This document shows positions 1 to 11,030 of a stretch of 64,000 nt of DNA, piece after piece. The DNA comes from Anaspis maculata (taxonomy: Eukaryota; Arthropoda; Insecta; Coleoptera; Scraptiidae): NCBI GenBank assembly GCA_949128115.1, contig OX421966.1, positions 62,121,416 to 62,185,415 on the forward strand, given 5' to 3'. Numbering within the stretch: the stretch's first letter is position 1; each line of letters starts with the position of its first letter. A program made the position numbers and the translations under genes. The notes under the pieces are model-generated. The model was not told where the DNA came from, made no database searches, and saw only the letters and a program-made list of their open reading frames with translations.

Positions 1-1
1 T

Positions 2-2480
2 ATTTTGGTATTTGGGAGAAGTCAAGAAAAACACAACAAATCTTTGGAGCAAGTTTTGAGAACATTGCATGAAAATGGCTTGACAATAAACAACAAGAAG
101 TGCATTTTCAACACAGAAAAGTTGAAATTCTTTGGATTCATATTCTCATCACATGGAATACATCCTGATCCAGAAAAAGTAAGCAGCGTTCTGAACCTAA
201 AACCCCCGAAAGACCAGCATGAACTCAGAAGTTTCCTTGGAGTTTTGAATTATGTGGGAAAATTCTTGCCAAATCTTGCAAATAACACAGATATATTACG
301 CAAACTTCTTGTCAAGAAATCCATTTGGAAATGGACAGATGAACATCAACAGGCTTTCAGCAAATTAAAAGATCAGCTGAGTTGCGCTGACAAACTTGCC
401 TATTATGACACGACGAAGCCCACACACGTAATTGTAGATGCAAGTCCACACGGACTCGGAGCTATTCTGTCTCAAGGAAACGAAGACAACATCAGCATCG
501 TTTCATTTGCAAGTAGATCACTCAGCGATGTCGAGCAACGATACAGCCAGATTGAACGAGAAACGCTAGCAGCGGTATGGGCAGTCCAGCATTTCAGAAT
601 TTTCCTCCTAGGCACATGTTTCACCTTGCACACCGATCACAAGCCACTTGTCAGAATCATGATGAACCCGAAATCAAGTCCTAGCGCTCGCATTGAGAGA
701 ATGTGTTTGAAAATTCAAGAATTCAGTTTTGTAGTCAAACATCAACAAGGATCTTTAAACCCCTCTGACTACTTGTCAGGATATGTTGAACAAGTACGGA
801 AGAAGCAAGATCATGTCGAAGAACGTAAGGTTGAAGAATACGTCAATTTCACCACTCTGAACAGCATCCCAAAACTGATATCATTGAAAGACATTCAAAA
901 AGAAACAGCCAGAGATGAAACGCTAACACAACTGAAGATTGCACTCAAAAATGATGACTACCGATTATGGGAAAAACCAGAACTCAAACCCTTCAAGATG
1001 TTCAAGAGCGAAATTTCGGAATCCAATGATGTGCTAATCAGAGAACACCGTCTGATAATTCCTAGAAACCTCCAACAACGTATTGTTGAGCTCGCACATA
1101 AGGGACATCAAGGAATCAACAAGACGAAGCAACTACTGCGCACAAAAGTATGGTTCCCAGGAATGAACGAAATAGTCGAAAACAACATCAAGACCTGCAC
1201 AGCGTGTCAAGCAACTACAGCACACAAACAACGAGATCCGATAACAATGGTATCAAGAGCTACATATCCATTTGAATACGTTGATGTAGATCACGCAGGC
1301 CCGTTCCCCAACGGAAAGTATTGCTTTCTCATGATAGACGAGTATTCGAAATTTCCTCTCATCGAAACCGTAACATCAACCAGTTTTCGCCAGTTGAAAC
1401 CTATATTGGACGAAACATTCGCACTGTTCGGCATTCCAAGACAAGTACAATCAGATAATGGACCACCATTCAACGGATTTGAAATGCAAGAATATTGTCA
1501 GAAAATGAACATCAAGCACCACAGAGTAACACCAGCGTGGCCAGAAGCTAATGGACTTCCAGAGCGATTCGTAAGAACACTGAAAAAAGTTCTAACATGC
1601 TTGCTTTTGGAGAATGGCAACATGATGGAACAACTGCAATATTTCCTAACTAACTACAGAAGCACACCCCACTCAACAACAAATATGACGCCGTACCACA
1701 TGGTATTTCAAAGGGAAGTAAAAGCATGCTCACCTACCATCAGTATACACCCCAGGAAGATTACAGCTGAGAAGAAGAGAAGAAGAAAGGGATACGAAGA
1801 GGAAGATCGAAGAAGGAAGGCAAAACATCACGATTTCAAACCCAACGACCAGGTGCTATTCAAACAAAGAAAGATCAACGCGCTGACACCACATTATGAT
1901 CCAAGACTATTTGTGATCACAAAAGTCCAAGGGTCACAAGTCCAAGCGGAGGGAGATGGGAAGCGTTTGATAAGAAATTCATCCTTCTTCAAACGTTACC
2001 TTCCAGCAGCCGAACGGACCAGACCTTCTGCCGCGCCATTGATGAACACCTGGAGAACATTTGAAGCGGCAATACTTGAAGATCTACCAAACAACACTTC
2101 GGTGACGACTTCATCTTCCGTTGCACCACTGGCAAACACCGAGCAGACACCTGAAGACACCCGGCAGACTCCCGAAGTTTCACCTGGCACAGCGGAAACG
2201 GTTGTGACTCCCGCGGATGTCGACTCCAACACCCAAGGTAGCACCTTCCCCTGTGGGAATCTCAGTATCGCCCCCACCTCACGAGGCTCAAGAAGATGAC
2301 GCAACCGCAGCTCCTGCAGATGTCGACTTGCTGTCGCTATCTGAACGACCTGCAGTTTCCACTGCACCTTCCTCCACCAGAAGATCAACACTGCCTCCAC
2401 CCCAACACGCTCAAGACGACGCCACCCCTGAGGTTAGACGCTCAGAAAGGGAAAGAAGACGACCAAGAAAATATATGTGA
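2..2480 (+). mobile_element. Ty3/gypsy retrotransposon pol, 3' part (RT end, RNase H, integrase), with a C-terminal frameshift
   Basis: The reading frame is open from the window edge and starts just after the catalytic aspartates of reverse transcriptase: the first residues, ILVFGRSQ, are what follows YxDD in Ty3/gypsy elements. RNase H follows, with VDASPHGLG (about residue 145), an ERETLAAVWA block and TDHKPL. The integrase zinc finger (HKGHQG ... CTACQ) lies near residues 362-400. The DDE core shows D near 425, SDNGPPF near 481 and LPERF near 518, so all three catalytic positions are present. A basic region and a Ser/Thr/Pro-rich tail complete the chain. The frame stops at 2299, but the adjacent +3 frame (about 2217-2480) continues the same type of tail and ends in a basic RRSERERRR segment. 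I infer one frameshift near 2230-2300. Apart from that it looks recent. The 5' LTR, gag and protease lie outside the window. Confidence 0.9.
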
Positions 2481-2902
2481 ATGATCAGTTCTATTTATTT
2501 CATTATAAACTCGTTTATTGAATGAAATTCATGTTCACACTTGCTGAATCTCAAAATCGGTTCTATGCTTACTTGATTAGCATAATGTATTGTAAATATT
2601 GTTAATGTTGTATTTAAATGTTTGATTGTGACGTTAGCTGAACTGTATCAGTTGAAAATGTTAGTATTGTAGATTGCGTTGCATTCATTTATAAAGTGCC
2701 CGAGGGATGTCCTGTTTGTTATTAATCATGTATGAATGAATCATAAGAGATGGCACCCGCGCACATCGCGATACGCACACTTTAGGTACTGATAACGAAC
2801 GGTAGCCATGAAATGTAATTAGAGAGCTCCGAATAAAGAATAGAACGATCAGCAGGATAAACAAGTTTTTCCGCAATCCTTCACCTACCAAAAGACACAA
2901 CA
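2476..2902 (+). repeat. Probable 3' LTR of the first gypsy element
   Basis: This AT-rich segment of about 427 bp starts TGTGAATG right at the end of the pol frame and ends ACACAACA. It contains a TATA-like tttataaag (about 2688-2696) and an AATAAA (2832-2837), the expected order for promoter and poly(A) signal in an LTR. Its right edge is fixed by the neighbour: at 2903 the sequence resumes inside the RNase H domain of a different gypsy element. The 5' LTR is not in view, so the left boundary is inferred from the TG start. Confidence 0.6.
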
Positions 2903-4484
2903 ATCACTTTCACCAGTACCTCTATGGCCGGAAATTTTTGGTGAGGACTGACCACGCTGCCCTGAAATGGCTACTGCAGTTGAAGAATCCTGAGGGACAG
3001 TTGGCACGGTGGATCGAGAAACTGCAACAATATGACTTCAAAGTCCAACACCGCCCTGGAAGAAGTCATGGCAACGCGGATACTCTATCTCAAAGACCAT
3101 GCAACGAAGACTGTTAGCACTGCAAGGGGGTAGACCAGCAGAATGGGAACGTCGAAGTCAAGGCAATTGTTTTCGACACCCCGAGAAATTGGACTACGGC
3201 TGAGCTCAAGAAGGAGCAGCGTGAGGACCCAGCCATCGGTACGCTTGCTGAAAGGAAGGAACTTGTCCAAGACAGACCAGAATAGGCCGAGATCTCTGGT
3301 GAAGGGCCCGAATTCAAGGCCCTTTGGACACAGTGAGGATAGAGAGTGGGCTGCTGAAGAGTCTTGGAGAGTCCTGATGGGAAGGAGATGGTTCAGTTGG
3401 TGCTTCCCAAGAAGGGGGTGAAAGAGGTCCTGGAGGAAATGCACGATGGCGTCACTGGAGGGCACCTTAGAGTGAACAAGACGTTGGCCAAGGTGTGCGA
3501 GCGGTTCTACTGGTGAAATGCCGGAACGACGTGGAAACATGGTGTCGCCAGTGCGAGGTTTGTGCGGCCAGCAAAGGACCAAGAACTCGCAGACGAGGGG
3601 AGCTGAAGACTTACAACGTTGGAGCGCCTTTTGAACGCATCGCGATCGATGTGGCTGGCCCCTTCCCGACAACGGAAGATGGCAACAAATACATCCTGGT
3701 TGCTATGGACTACTTCAGCAAGTGGCCGGAAGCGAATGCCCTACACAACTAAGAGGCTTCTACGGTGGCAAGGGTGCTAGTAGACAATCTGATTAGCCGC
3801 TTCGGAGTACCTCTGGAGCTACACTCAGACCAGGGACGAAACTTCGAGTCCAACGTGTTTCAAGGTGTCTGTACTCTACTCGGGATACAGAAGACCAGGA
3901 CGACGCCTCTCCACCCACGGTCCGACTGAATGGTTGAACGGTTCAACAGGATGATGGAGCAGCACCTGTCGAAGGTCATTGACGAGCATTAGCGAAACTG
4001 GGATTGTCATCTGCCAATATTCCTTATGGCATATCGCACTGCCATTCACGACACCACAGGGGAAACGCCAGCACGTGTTCTTTTTGGCCGAGAGCTTCGC
4101 CTTCCCTGCGATTTGCAATTTGGCACTTCGGATAATGATCCTAAAGACATCCCCGAATATGTCGACGACCTGAGGCAAAGAATGCGTGACATCCACGAGT
4201 TGGTTCAGAACCTGATTCGGATCGCGACCGACCGAATGAAGACCCGTTACGACTTGAAAGCGAACTCCACGGGATTTCAGGCTGGTGACCTGGTCTGGCT
4301 GTACAATCCTCAACGCAAAAAGGGAAGGTCTCCGAAGTTGCATCCGTCGTGAGAAGGACCGTACACGGTAGTCAAGAGGATTAATGACGTCGTGTACAAA
4401 ATCCAGCGAGCCCCAAGAGCTAAGTTGAAAGTTGTCTACCTTGATCACCTTGCACGTTACTCCGGGAGTAACGATGAGGAGTAA
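2903..4484 (+). pseudogene. Decayed second Ty3/gypsy element: RNase H end plus integrase, interrupted by the first element
   Basis: From about 2906 a frame encodes the end of an RNase H domain (FLVRTDHAALKWLL, then the HRPGRSHGNADTLSQRP motif that closes this domain). An integrase follows, with a degenerate HHCC finger (about 3440-3570, containing a frameshift) and a DDE core: IAIDVAGPFP near 3640, LHSDQGRNFE near 3820, MVERFNRMM near 3930. A long post-integrase tail ends at the TAA at 4482. In-frame stops at 3750, 3927, 3990 and 4350 show it is dead. Codon use and motif wording differ from the first element, so this is another family. It begins abruptly at the right LTR end of the first element, which fits insertion of the younger copy into this one. 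The 5' half must lie left of the window. Confidence 0.85.
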
Positions 4485-4526
4485 CGATGAGCCTATTGAG
4501 GACGAACAGGCTTAAGAGGGGGGCAG

Positions 4527-5072
4527 TGTCACGAGCGGCTATTCCGTGCCTACTAGTAAGCACGGGATCTTTCTGTATTCTTCCATCCCATATATCGCAG
4601 TGTAGAAGTGCGGAGCGATCTGGTGCATTCCAGACATATACGCGATGGCTTATTGGCATTGGGAACCTTCAACGCTCGATCGAGACACATCTTTCAATTT
4701 TGGCGGAGGTGCAGATTCCAGAACACACGGAAAGCACGCGAAAGGTGTGTGTGTGTGTGATTATTCAGGAGTCGTCTAGAAACCGCATATGCCGGGCCAC
4801 TATGGAAATTGCTGGAAGATGATAGAAAGTTCGGGAACGCGAGTCGGAGGCATATAAAAGCACCATTCTCTAGTGCGACAGTCAGTATGGAATTGGAATG
4901 CGAAGTGGTAGCGAGCGGATAACAGCGAAGTACCTACCTGCGATATATTTCCAAATAAATAATTATTGGCGTGTATTTATTGTAGTACACAGTAATAAAC
5001 AGAGTGTGTTTTAAAACGATCATCTCAATTATATTCGAACCCGTACGCGAAACCCGAGGCGAAACCGTAACA
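4527..5072 (+). repeat. 3' LTR of the second gypsy element
   Basis: It begins TGTCACGAGCGG directly after a purine run (aagagggggg, a good polypurine tract) and ends CGAAACCGTAACA, about 546 bp. It holds a TATA box, catataaaag, at 4851-4860, followed by a cagtcagt-type initiator region. An AATAAA lies near 4954. The TGT...ACA ends are typical of gypsy LTRs. No second copy is in the window for comparison. Confidence 0.75.
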
Positions 5073-6439
5073 TTATTATTACGTATTATGATTAAACTTT
5101 TGAGCGATTTCAGAATTTTCAAACATTTTAAAATGTGAATTTGCACTGGCGTGGGTTCACTTACATAATATGTAGGGGTAAGTATATTAGATACCTACCT
5201 ATCTATGTGTCTATGGTAGTATCTCTATCTATAATAATTATGATCTATGCATGATTGTGACCGTGAACTTATAAAAAAAATATTAGGGTCAAACCGAGGG
5301 TCAAACGCGGCTATAGGTAGGTATAATATACCTGACCTACTCCTACTGGTAAACATTATATTATAAATAACGAAGCGAACCCTCGAGGAACGGTGAAATT
5401 GAATCGTAAATGATGGGAGTAGCTATAGATGGGAGGGTTCGGTAATATCAACGAAATATAACAAACTGATGGTTATCCATAGAAAACAATGCAAGACCAT
5501 GCACTTACCTTCAACTGCTTCCATTTGTCAAGCCTCCAGATGAGTCCAAAATATTGCAGTCTGGAGTCTAGTTCAATAGTTCTAGTAGTCTAGTTAGTAG
5601 TCCAGCAGCCCAACCCAACGCTTGTTCCTTGAGCTCGTTTTTGAAGCACTTGATTAACCTTGATTTTTGACTTTACAGGAGGTTGAAGTGTGGGTGTGGC
5701 CAGTATGTGGTGTAGCCTACCTCATCCTAGTCCTGCTCTACCAAGGCTCTATACTGTACCGTACCCCCTTCCTCTACACCACACGGCGACCCCGGCGTTA
5801 TTCCGGCGGATTCATCACCTTTCTTTACCATTACCAGTGGCGTGCGTAAGGTAAAGTAGGTACCTACTTACTTAATCATAATGAGAACACAGCCATCAGG
5901 ATTGTGACCAATTAAAATCTGAACAAAATAAGGGAGGAGTGAGGAGTCCTGTGTCATTCATAGGTTATACGATGCATCGCATCAGTCATCAAATTGAGGC
6001 TATTCACTGAGGAGTGATGATAATGTCCGGAATGAGAATTCAAAATAAGAAATACGGATCACCTCTATGCAGTTTGTTGTTCTTTCCTATTTATTATGAT
6101 GCTAAATAAGCTAGAGGAAGGGGGAAATGGAAAGGGACGACGCACTACTCTGCTCGTCTATGCTCTGCTCAATCCGTACTTTGTGGTCTGCATCTGTGGT
6201 GGTCTGCTTTGTGGCGTGCGCTCGAGAAAATAGTTCGACAGAATCAATTATTATCTAAGAATCGGAATGCTTTCCAGCAACACAGCTAAGAAACTCTGTG
6301 CAGATATAGGCAGAGAGTTGGGCCAAATACTAACGTAACGTGAATACTTATACATACTTACATACTTATACATACTTTCAGAATGTATTCAAATAATAAA
6401 TACCTTTTTATTAGGTGAAAAAGACGTACGACGGACGAT
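5073..6439. other. Non-coding, AT-rich spacer
   Basis: Both strands carry only short open frames without recognisable domains. There are a few degenerate taggta/tacctac runs. I see no host gene and no clear element. Confidence 0.6.
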
Positions 6440-6815
6440 CATATAGGGGTGCGACATGCGACAGCGATCACTTTTCATGGTAATGGCAAAACTCCATCAC
6501 TCCATCTACGAGAACCAGAGGAAAACCAAGAAAAGAGATCGAGCAGAATTATATACGCGAGTATGTACGGCAGAGGTCAATTAAAAAGAGAAGAGATAAC
6601 CCAAGAATTCAAGAACAAACTGGGAGAACACTTCACCGAACCAGAAATGACGTAGAAGAACGCACAAGACGAATGGAGGAAAATACAGAAAAGCATATGT
6701 TGGACGCACCATCGACTTTGAAGGTAAATGAGAAGAAAAACCATTTTGGTAGCTGGTTTGACAATGACTGTAGAAACATCATCAAACAGAAAAATTCGAG
6801 AATTCTAAAATCAAT
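6440..6815 (+). pseudogene. Short fragment of a non-LTR retrotransposon (endonuclease-to-RT linker type)
   Basis: A frame at 6449-6655 and its continuation across a stop encode the kind of linker found between endonuclease and reverse transcriptase in RTE- or R1-like LINEs, including KNHFGSWFDNDCRNIIKQKN, which resembles the common 'WFDEECxxAIxxKN' block. It has several stops and no reverse transcriptase behind it. The call rests on one motif and is tentative. Confidence 0.45.
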
Positions 6816-6864
6816 GTATCTCTAATTATTACGAGTATATTCAAGAGTTTGTTCCTTGGTTCAT

Positions 6865-6957
6865 TAGACGTCCGTTAAAAGTTTATAAGACGTTCATCGA
6901 ACGTTCATAAGACGTCAGCTAGACGTCCATAAGATGTCCATCAGACGTCCATCGAAG
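6865..6957. repeat. Degenerate short tandem repeat built on gacgtccat
   Basis: Variants of gacgt(c/t)cat(a/c) recur about seven times in 90 bp, spaced roughly 12-17 bp apart (taagacgttcat, tagacgtccat, cagacgtccat). It is an imperfect minisatellite with no coding content. Confidence 0.6.
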
Positions 6958-7689
6958 ATCTGACTCTGCAGACTCTGCTAAAGTAGGTATGACACCTCGC
7001 ATACCTGTTGAGTGACACCGTCCCAGACTTATCAAGATTGGCGTTCCTCTCTGCGTCCGTTGTGCAGGCTCCATGCATACAAGAGGAAAACAAACATAAA
7101 TGAAAAGTTTGTATACGAAATAAAGCAGATATAAAGTTGGGCAAATGACTATACGTGAGCCCCCCAAATACTTATCCTGGAAAAACTAGAAGTTCACCCG
7201 AAAACTCAACTTTTTCCTGCGCAAATCTTGTCGGTTTTTGAAACAGGAGAAGGGTGTCAGATCACAAAAATTTCTCGTGCAGCCTGTAGAGGTATGTATG
7301 TAGGTACATTAGAATTCTAGCACTTTCAAAGATTTTGGCTGAATCAAGTACTACGTTGATATGTGATAATCAACAGAAAAGTTCCGTGCCATTATTTTGG
7401 TGTGTAAGATAAACAGAAGAATTTTTTTGCAGACGAGGTATAGATAATTTATCCAAAAATAAGTATTTTGTTTACCAAGTACAAATTCATCATTACTCCA
7501 TTACTATTACGACCGAGATTACTACACCATTATTACTACCATTACTATGTTACTGTATTACGTCAATAAAATTTACTATCTAGTAAACAAAGGCGTACAA
7601 TCAATTTTTAAACGGTTGAACGCCGCGCCGCTTATAATTAAGGTTATAACACCTTGGACATGACATTGATGATAAGTAATGCAAGTGAC

Positions 7690-7854
7690 TAATGGTAGCC
7701 TTACATTGAGCATCAAATGCTGCAGCTTTATTAGCTGCAGAGTTCTGATTGGACCTGACGCCTGTCATTGCTGTCAATGACCAATATGTGACTAATGAGA
7801 GTTCGGCAGCTAAAAAAGCTGCAGCATTTGATGCCCAATGTAAAGCTACCATTA
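7690..7854. mobile_element. MITE-like element with long terminal inverted repeats
   Basis: The left end TAATGGTAGCCTTACATTG and the right end CAATGTAAAGCTACCATTA are inverted repeats that continue for about 50 bp on each side (through GCATTTGATG / CATCAAATGC and GCTGCAG). The whole element is 165 bp and has no coding capacity. Confidence 0.75.
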
Positions 7855-8550
7855 ATCCTTTCTTTATGGTTAGCTTAGCTGTCGTGTATGTCAAAGTGAT
7901 TCAATCAAAAGAAAACATAGACAATATGTTATGCAACAAGCGTGTAATGATGGCTAATATGCTAATACTATACTCATGGGGACATGTTCGCAGACACGAG
8001 CCGTAGGCGAGTATCCTAATTTATTTGAATGAGTACATATTAGCCATTACACGAGAGTAGAATAATGTGCTTTATCTACGATCATTGTACCTATAAACCT
8101 AAGACCATTCAAAGCAGATTGATCGTCTTGGATGAACCTCCAGCACAACGCAATGAATTCTGAAATTGTAAGCGCAAAATGTAAAATAGCAGAAAACATA
8201 ATATATGTTTTCAGGATGAAGTCAGTTTGTTTTTTGATTCTCTGTCGACTGACAAAGAGTGAATATCATTAGGAGGCCACCCTGTATATTATGTGCAAGA
8301 GATATCGAAAGATAGTCGTAAATACTTACCCTATAAAACTGCAAAACGATGTTTGGAGGAATTTTTTAGGTCGGGATGATTTTTGAAAAACATGGTCGAA
8401 AAAATCTGCTAGCATCTTCTCTATTCGATTAAGCTCGAACTAGGCTAAAGGCAATTTTAGCATTCGTAGAGGTACTAGTTAGTTCCAACGATCTTACAAA
8501 TCCTTCCTTCAACATAGCTACCTAGCCTAGACATAGGCAAGTAGGTATAC
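7855..8550. other. Non-coding spacer
   Basis: There are no supported genes or long repeats here. Only a fragment near 8273 (ccaccctgtatatt) resembles the terminus shared by the foldback elements elsewhere in the window. Confidence 0.5.
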
Positions 8551-9501
8551 AGGGTTATTCAAAAGTCCGGAATAAAATTCATAATTTTTAACCATATTTT
8601 CTTCAGAAAAAACGCTCGAACAGGTCGATTTCTGCAAGGGCAAGCCGTTTTTCCATGACACGTGTCATGATCTACCGTCAACCCTTTGACCCCTAGCCAC
8701 CCTTAGTATTTTTTTTTTAATGGTAAAATGGCTCAGGGGGGCTCGTTGGAAAGCTTGTCACAAACTGTATTCAGATCTACAATTGAAAATTATATCGAAC
8801 GCTTCATTATGAAGTTTTGAGTAACCCTAGGGTTACTCAAAAGTCCAGAACAAAATTCATAATTTCTTACCATATTTTTTTCCGGAAATACGCTCGAACA
8901 GGTCGATTTTTAAAAGCGGTAAGTCATTTTTCCATTATACGTGTCATGATCTACCGTCAACCCCTTAACCCTGAGGCCCTTGACCCTCAACCCCTTAAGC
9001 GTCCAACCAGCGACAAGCTTTCCAACGAACCCCCACAAACCATAGGATGCGATTCAAAAAAATACTAAGGGTGGCTGGGGGTTAGGGGGTTGACGGTAGA
9101 TCATGACACGTATCATGGAGAAACGGCTTACCGTTTTTAAAAATCGACCTGTTCGAGCGTTTTTTTTTGGAAAAAATATGGTAATGAATCATGAATTTTG
9201 TTCCGGGATTTTGACTAACCCTGGGGTTTCTCAAAACTTCATGGTGAAGCGCTCGATCTAACTTTCAATGGTAGATCTGAATACAGTTTTTGACAAGCTT
9301 TCCAACGAGCCCCCACAAGCCATAGGGTGCCATTTAAAAAAAATACTAAGGGTGGCTAGGGGTCAAGGGGTTGACGGTAGATCAAGACACGTGTCATGAA
9401 AAAACGGCTTGTCTTTTTCAGAATCGACCTGTTCGAGCGTTTTTTCCGGAAAAAATATGGTCAAAAATCATTAATTTTATTCGGGACTTTTGAATAACCC
9501 T
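8551..9501. mobile_element. Foldback element with a second copy of the same family nested at its centre
   Basis: The outer ends are AGGGTTATTCAAAAGTCC (8551) and its reverse complement (9484-9501). Inside, a second palindrome runs from AGGGTTACTCAAAAGTCC (about 8828) to about 9229 and has nearly the same arm sequence, including CGCTCGAACAGGTCGATTT and ATGACACGTGTCATGATCTA-type blocks. So four related arm segments are present, two in each orientation. No open frame of note. Confidence 0.8.
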
Positions 9502-10159
9502 CTAGGTAGGTACCTAGGTAGTATTACTCACCTGCACTTTGTGTACCAATACCTACCTACGGATAGATTTACGGGGCAAAAAAAAACAATAATCGATATT
9601 TAGTCAATTTTCCAGCAGCCAGTTTTTCTCACATACTGTTTTTCCTCCCCATTATCTGCGACGATGGCATGTAGAACAGACGACTTCAATCAGGCCACCG
9701 CCACAGTTCTTTATCACACGCCCGCCTTGGCTTCACGTACATATCGTGTGTTCTAATGGAATCTTTAGAAATGGCTTTGTTTACGATGTCTCACACAAAA
9801 CAACACACATTGTGAATTAGCTCTTTTCCTTTCAGCATATCAGTTCGGTATTTTTCCAGAAAAATATGATTTGTTGTGTCTTCGCGACACTCCAACAGCC
9901 ATCGCCAGACGGTCCTTTCTCCCTTTCATCCGATTTTGCCCCCAATAAAAAATGTGTACCTAGGTACCTACCACAGAGAGGTAGGTAGGTACTCCTTTGA
10001 CTTCTGGTTCAAAACACACTTATGTAAGTAACATGAATTCAATTGCTTGCCTTCATCCCCTTAGACAGAGTAACTACCATTTGAAAGAAATAAAAAGGGG
10101 AATGGGGGCCAAAATAATACGTCATTCTGAAGGCCTTCCAGCTCTCCGAACCTAGTCTA
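9502..10159. other. Non-coding spacer downstream of DDX46
   Basis: It contains taggtaggtacctacc-type runs (9504-9560 and 9955-9995). I see no gene. Confidence 0.5.
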
Positions 10160-10232
10160 ACCTTATACTCCAGGAATTTTAGACGTTGAAATCGCAAATA
10201 GCGAACAAAAACGAATCCCAGACGGATTTTTG

Positions 10233-10296
10233 TATACAGGGTGTTCATTTGGAAAGTTGTCAGGGGTGACAACTTTTCAAATGAACATCCCGTATA
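10233..10296. mobile_element. Minimal 64-bp foldback insertion with CAGGGTG ends
   Basis: The sequence runs TATACAGGGTGTTCATTTG ... CAAATGAACATCCCGTATA. The two arms are about 29 nt each with a GGGG-like loop, so it is almost pure hairpin. The corresponding position of copy C (about 40618-40632, minus strand) reads straight through ctgtatataag. This fits insertion at a TATA site with duplication of TA or TATA. Confidence 0.8.
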
Positions 10297-10463
10297 CTTG
10301 ATCTCATTTAAGCATGCAGTTCAACATACTCAAAGTCCTCAAGGATCCAGTGTGAGCTTCGGCCGTGTGGCCTTAAAAAGAATTTGAGGATCAGTAATTT
10401 CGCATTTATCTCGTGAACGATGGCACTTTGAGAAAAAGTACCTGAGTAGAAATTGTTGGAAAT

Positions 10464-10469
10464 TTTATT
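10464..10469 (-). terminator. Candidate poly(A) signal for DDX46
   Basis: This AATAAA on the minus strand lies about 320 nt beyond the DDX46 stop and is the nearest canonical hexamer. It sits inside a dispersed repeat, so its use is uncertain. Confidence 0.4.
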
Positions 10470-10787
10470 GCCTACAAGAAAGGTCTTTGCATATTTCATC
10501 GCTAGTCCACTCCTTTTCCAAAGACTCAAAGAACAAACGCTCAGTTGAAAAAATTTAATTTCAAAATTGCTTCTCTCATTACACACACACACGCACACAT
10601 GTTGTGCCTCTTAAAATCAAGGAATTAATTGTTTTGTACAAGTATTTCTTATTTACTCAGCACTTCTAAATCATTGTGTATCATTTAAATAAGAATAAAA
10701 ATCAAAAGAAAAATTATGACTATGATTGTTAATAGGTCTATATAAAAATCATTGGAATAACGATTATTACACTGGAGCACCGGGGTC

Positions 10788-11030
10788 TTAGACGACCTTG
10801 TATCTGGCCTTGTTGAACGTGTGGTGTCCCGCAGTTTGGAGCTTGAGCAGCTCCTCCTTTATCAGCCTGGTGATTTCCGATTTCGCCTTGGCCACGGCGA
10901 TGTCCGACGTGCTCTCGATGGCCAAATAAAGCTTGCGTTCTCCTTCGGGTGGATTCTTGCCCGTCTGGACGTACGTTCCGCGAACGGTGATGCCGGCCTC
11001 CGAGTACTCCGAGATCTGGGCTAGGGCCTC
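10788..11030 (-). CDS. DDX46: DDX46 coding exon 9 (C-terminus and stop)
   Basis: It encodes [46 protein letters not shown] and the terminal RYKVV before TAA (10790-10788). The acceptor tgtgttccag matches phase 0 of exon 8. This exon lies about 27.8 kb from exon 8, with only repeats and unrecognised DNA between. Confidence 0.95.
   Translation of the reverse strand, partial: EALAQISEYSEAGITVRGTYVQTGKNPPEGERKLYLAIESTSDIAVAKAKSEITRLIKEELLKLQTAGHHTFNKARYKVV

Larger units (their letters stand above)
10160..10540. repeat. Dispersed repeat, copy A (related copies at 39.24-39.45 kb and 40.43-40.70 kb)
   Basis: Shared blocks include GATCCAGTGTGAGCTTCGGC, the TCGTGAACGATGGCACTT segment and GGTCCACTCCTT-like endings. 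The same blocks occur on the same strand at 39265-39440 and on the opposite strand at 40430-40700. Copy A carries a 64-bp palindromic insertion (10233-10296) that copy C lacks. It also supplies the only AATAAA (minus strand, 10469-10464) within about 330 nt of the DDX46 stop codon. Confidence 0.75.

Noticed and set aside
3085..3672. 195-codon minus-strand frame
   Set aside because: It lies antisense to the decayed gypsy integrase and has no independent support.
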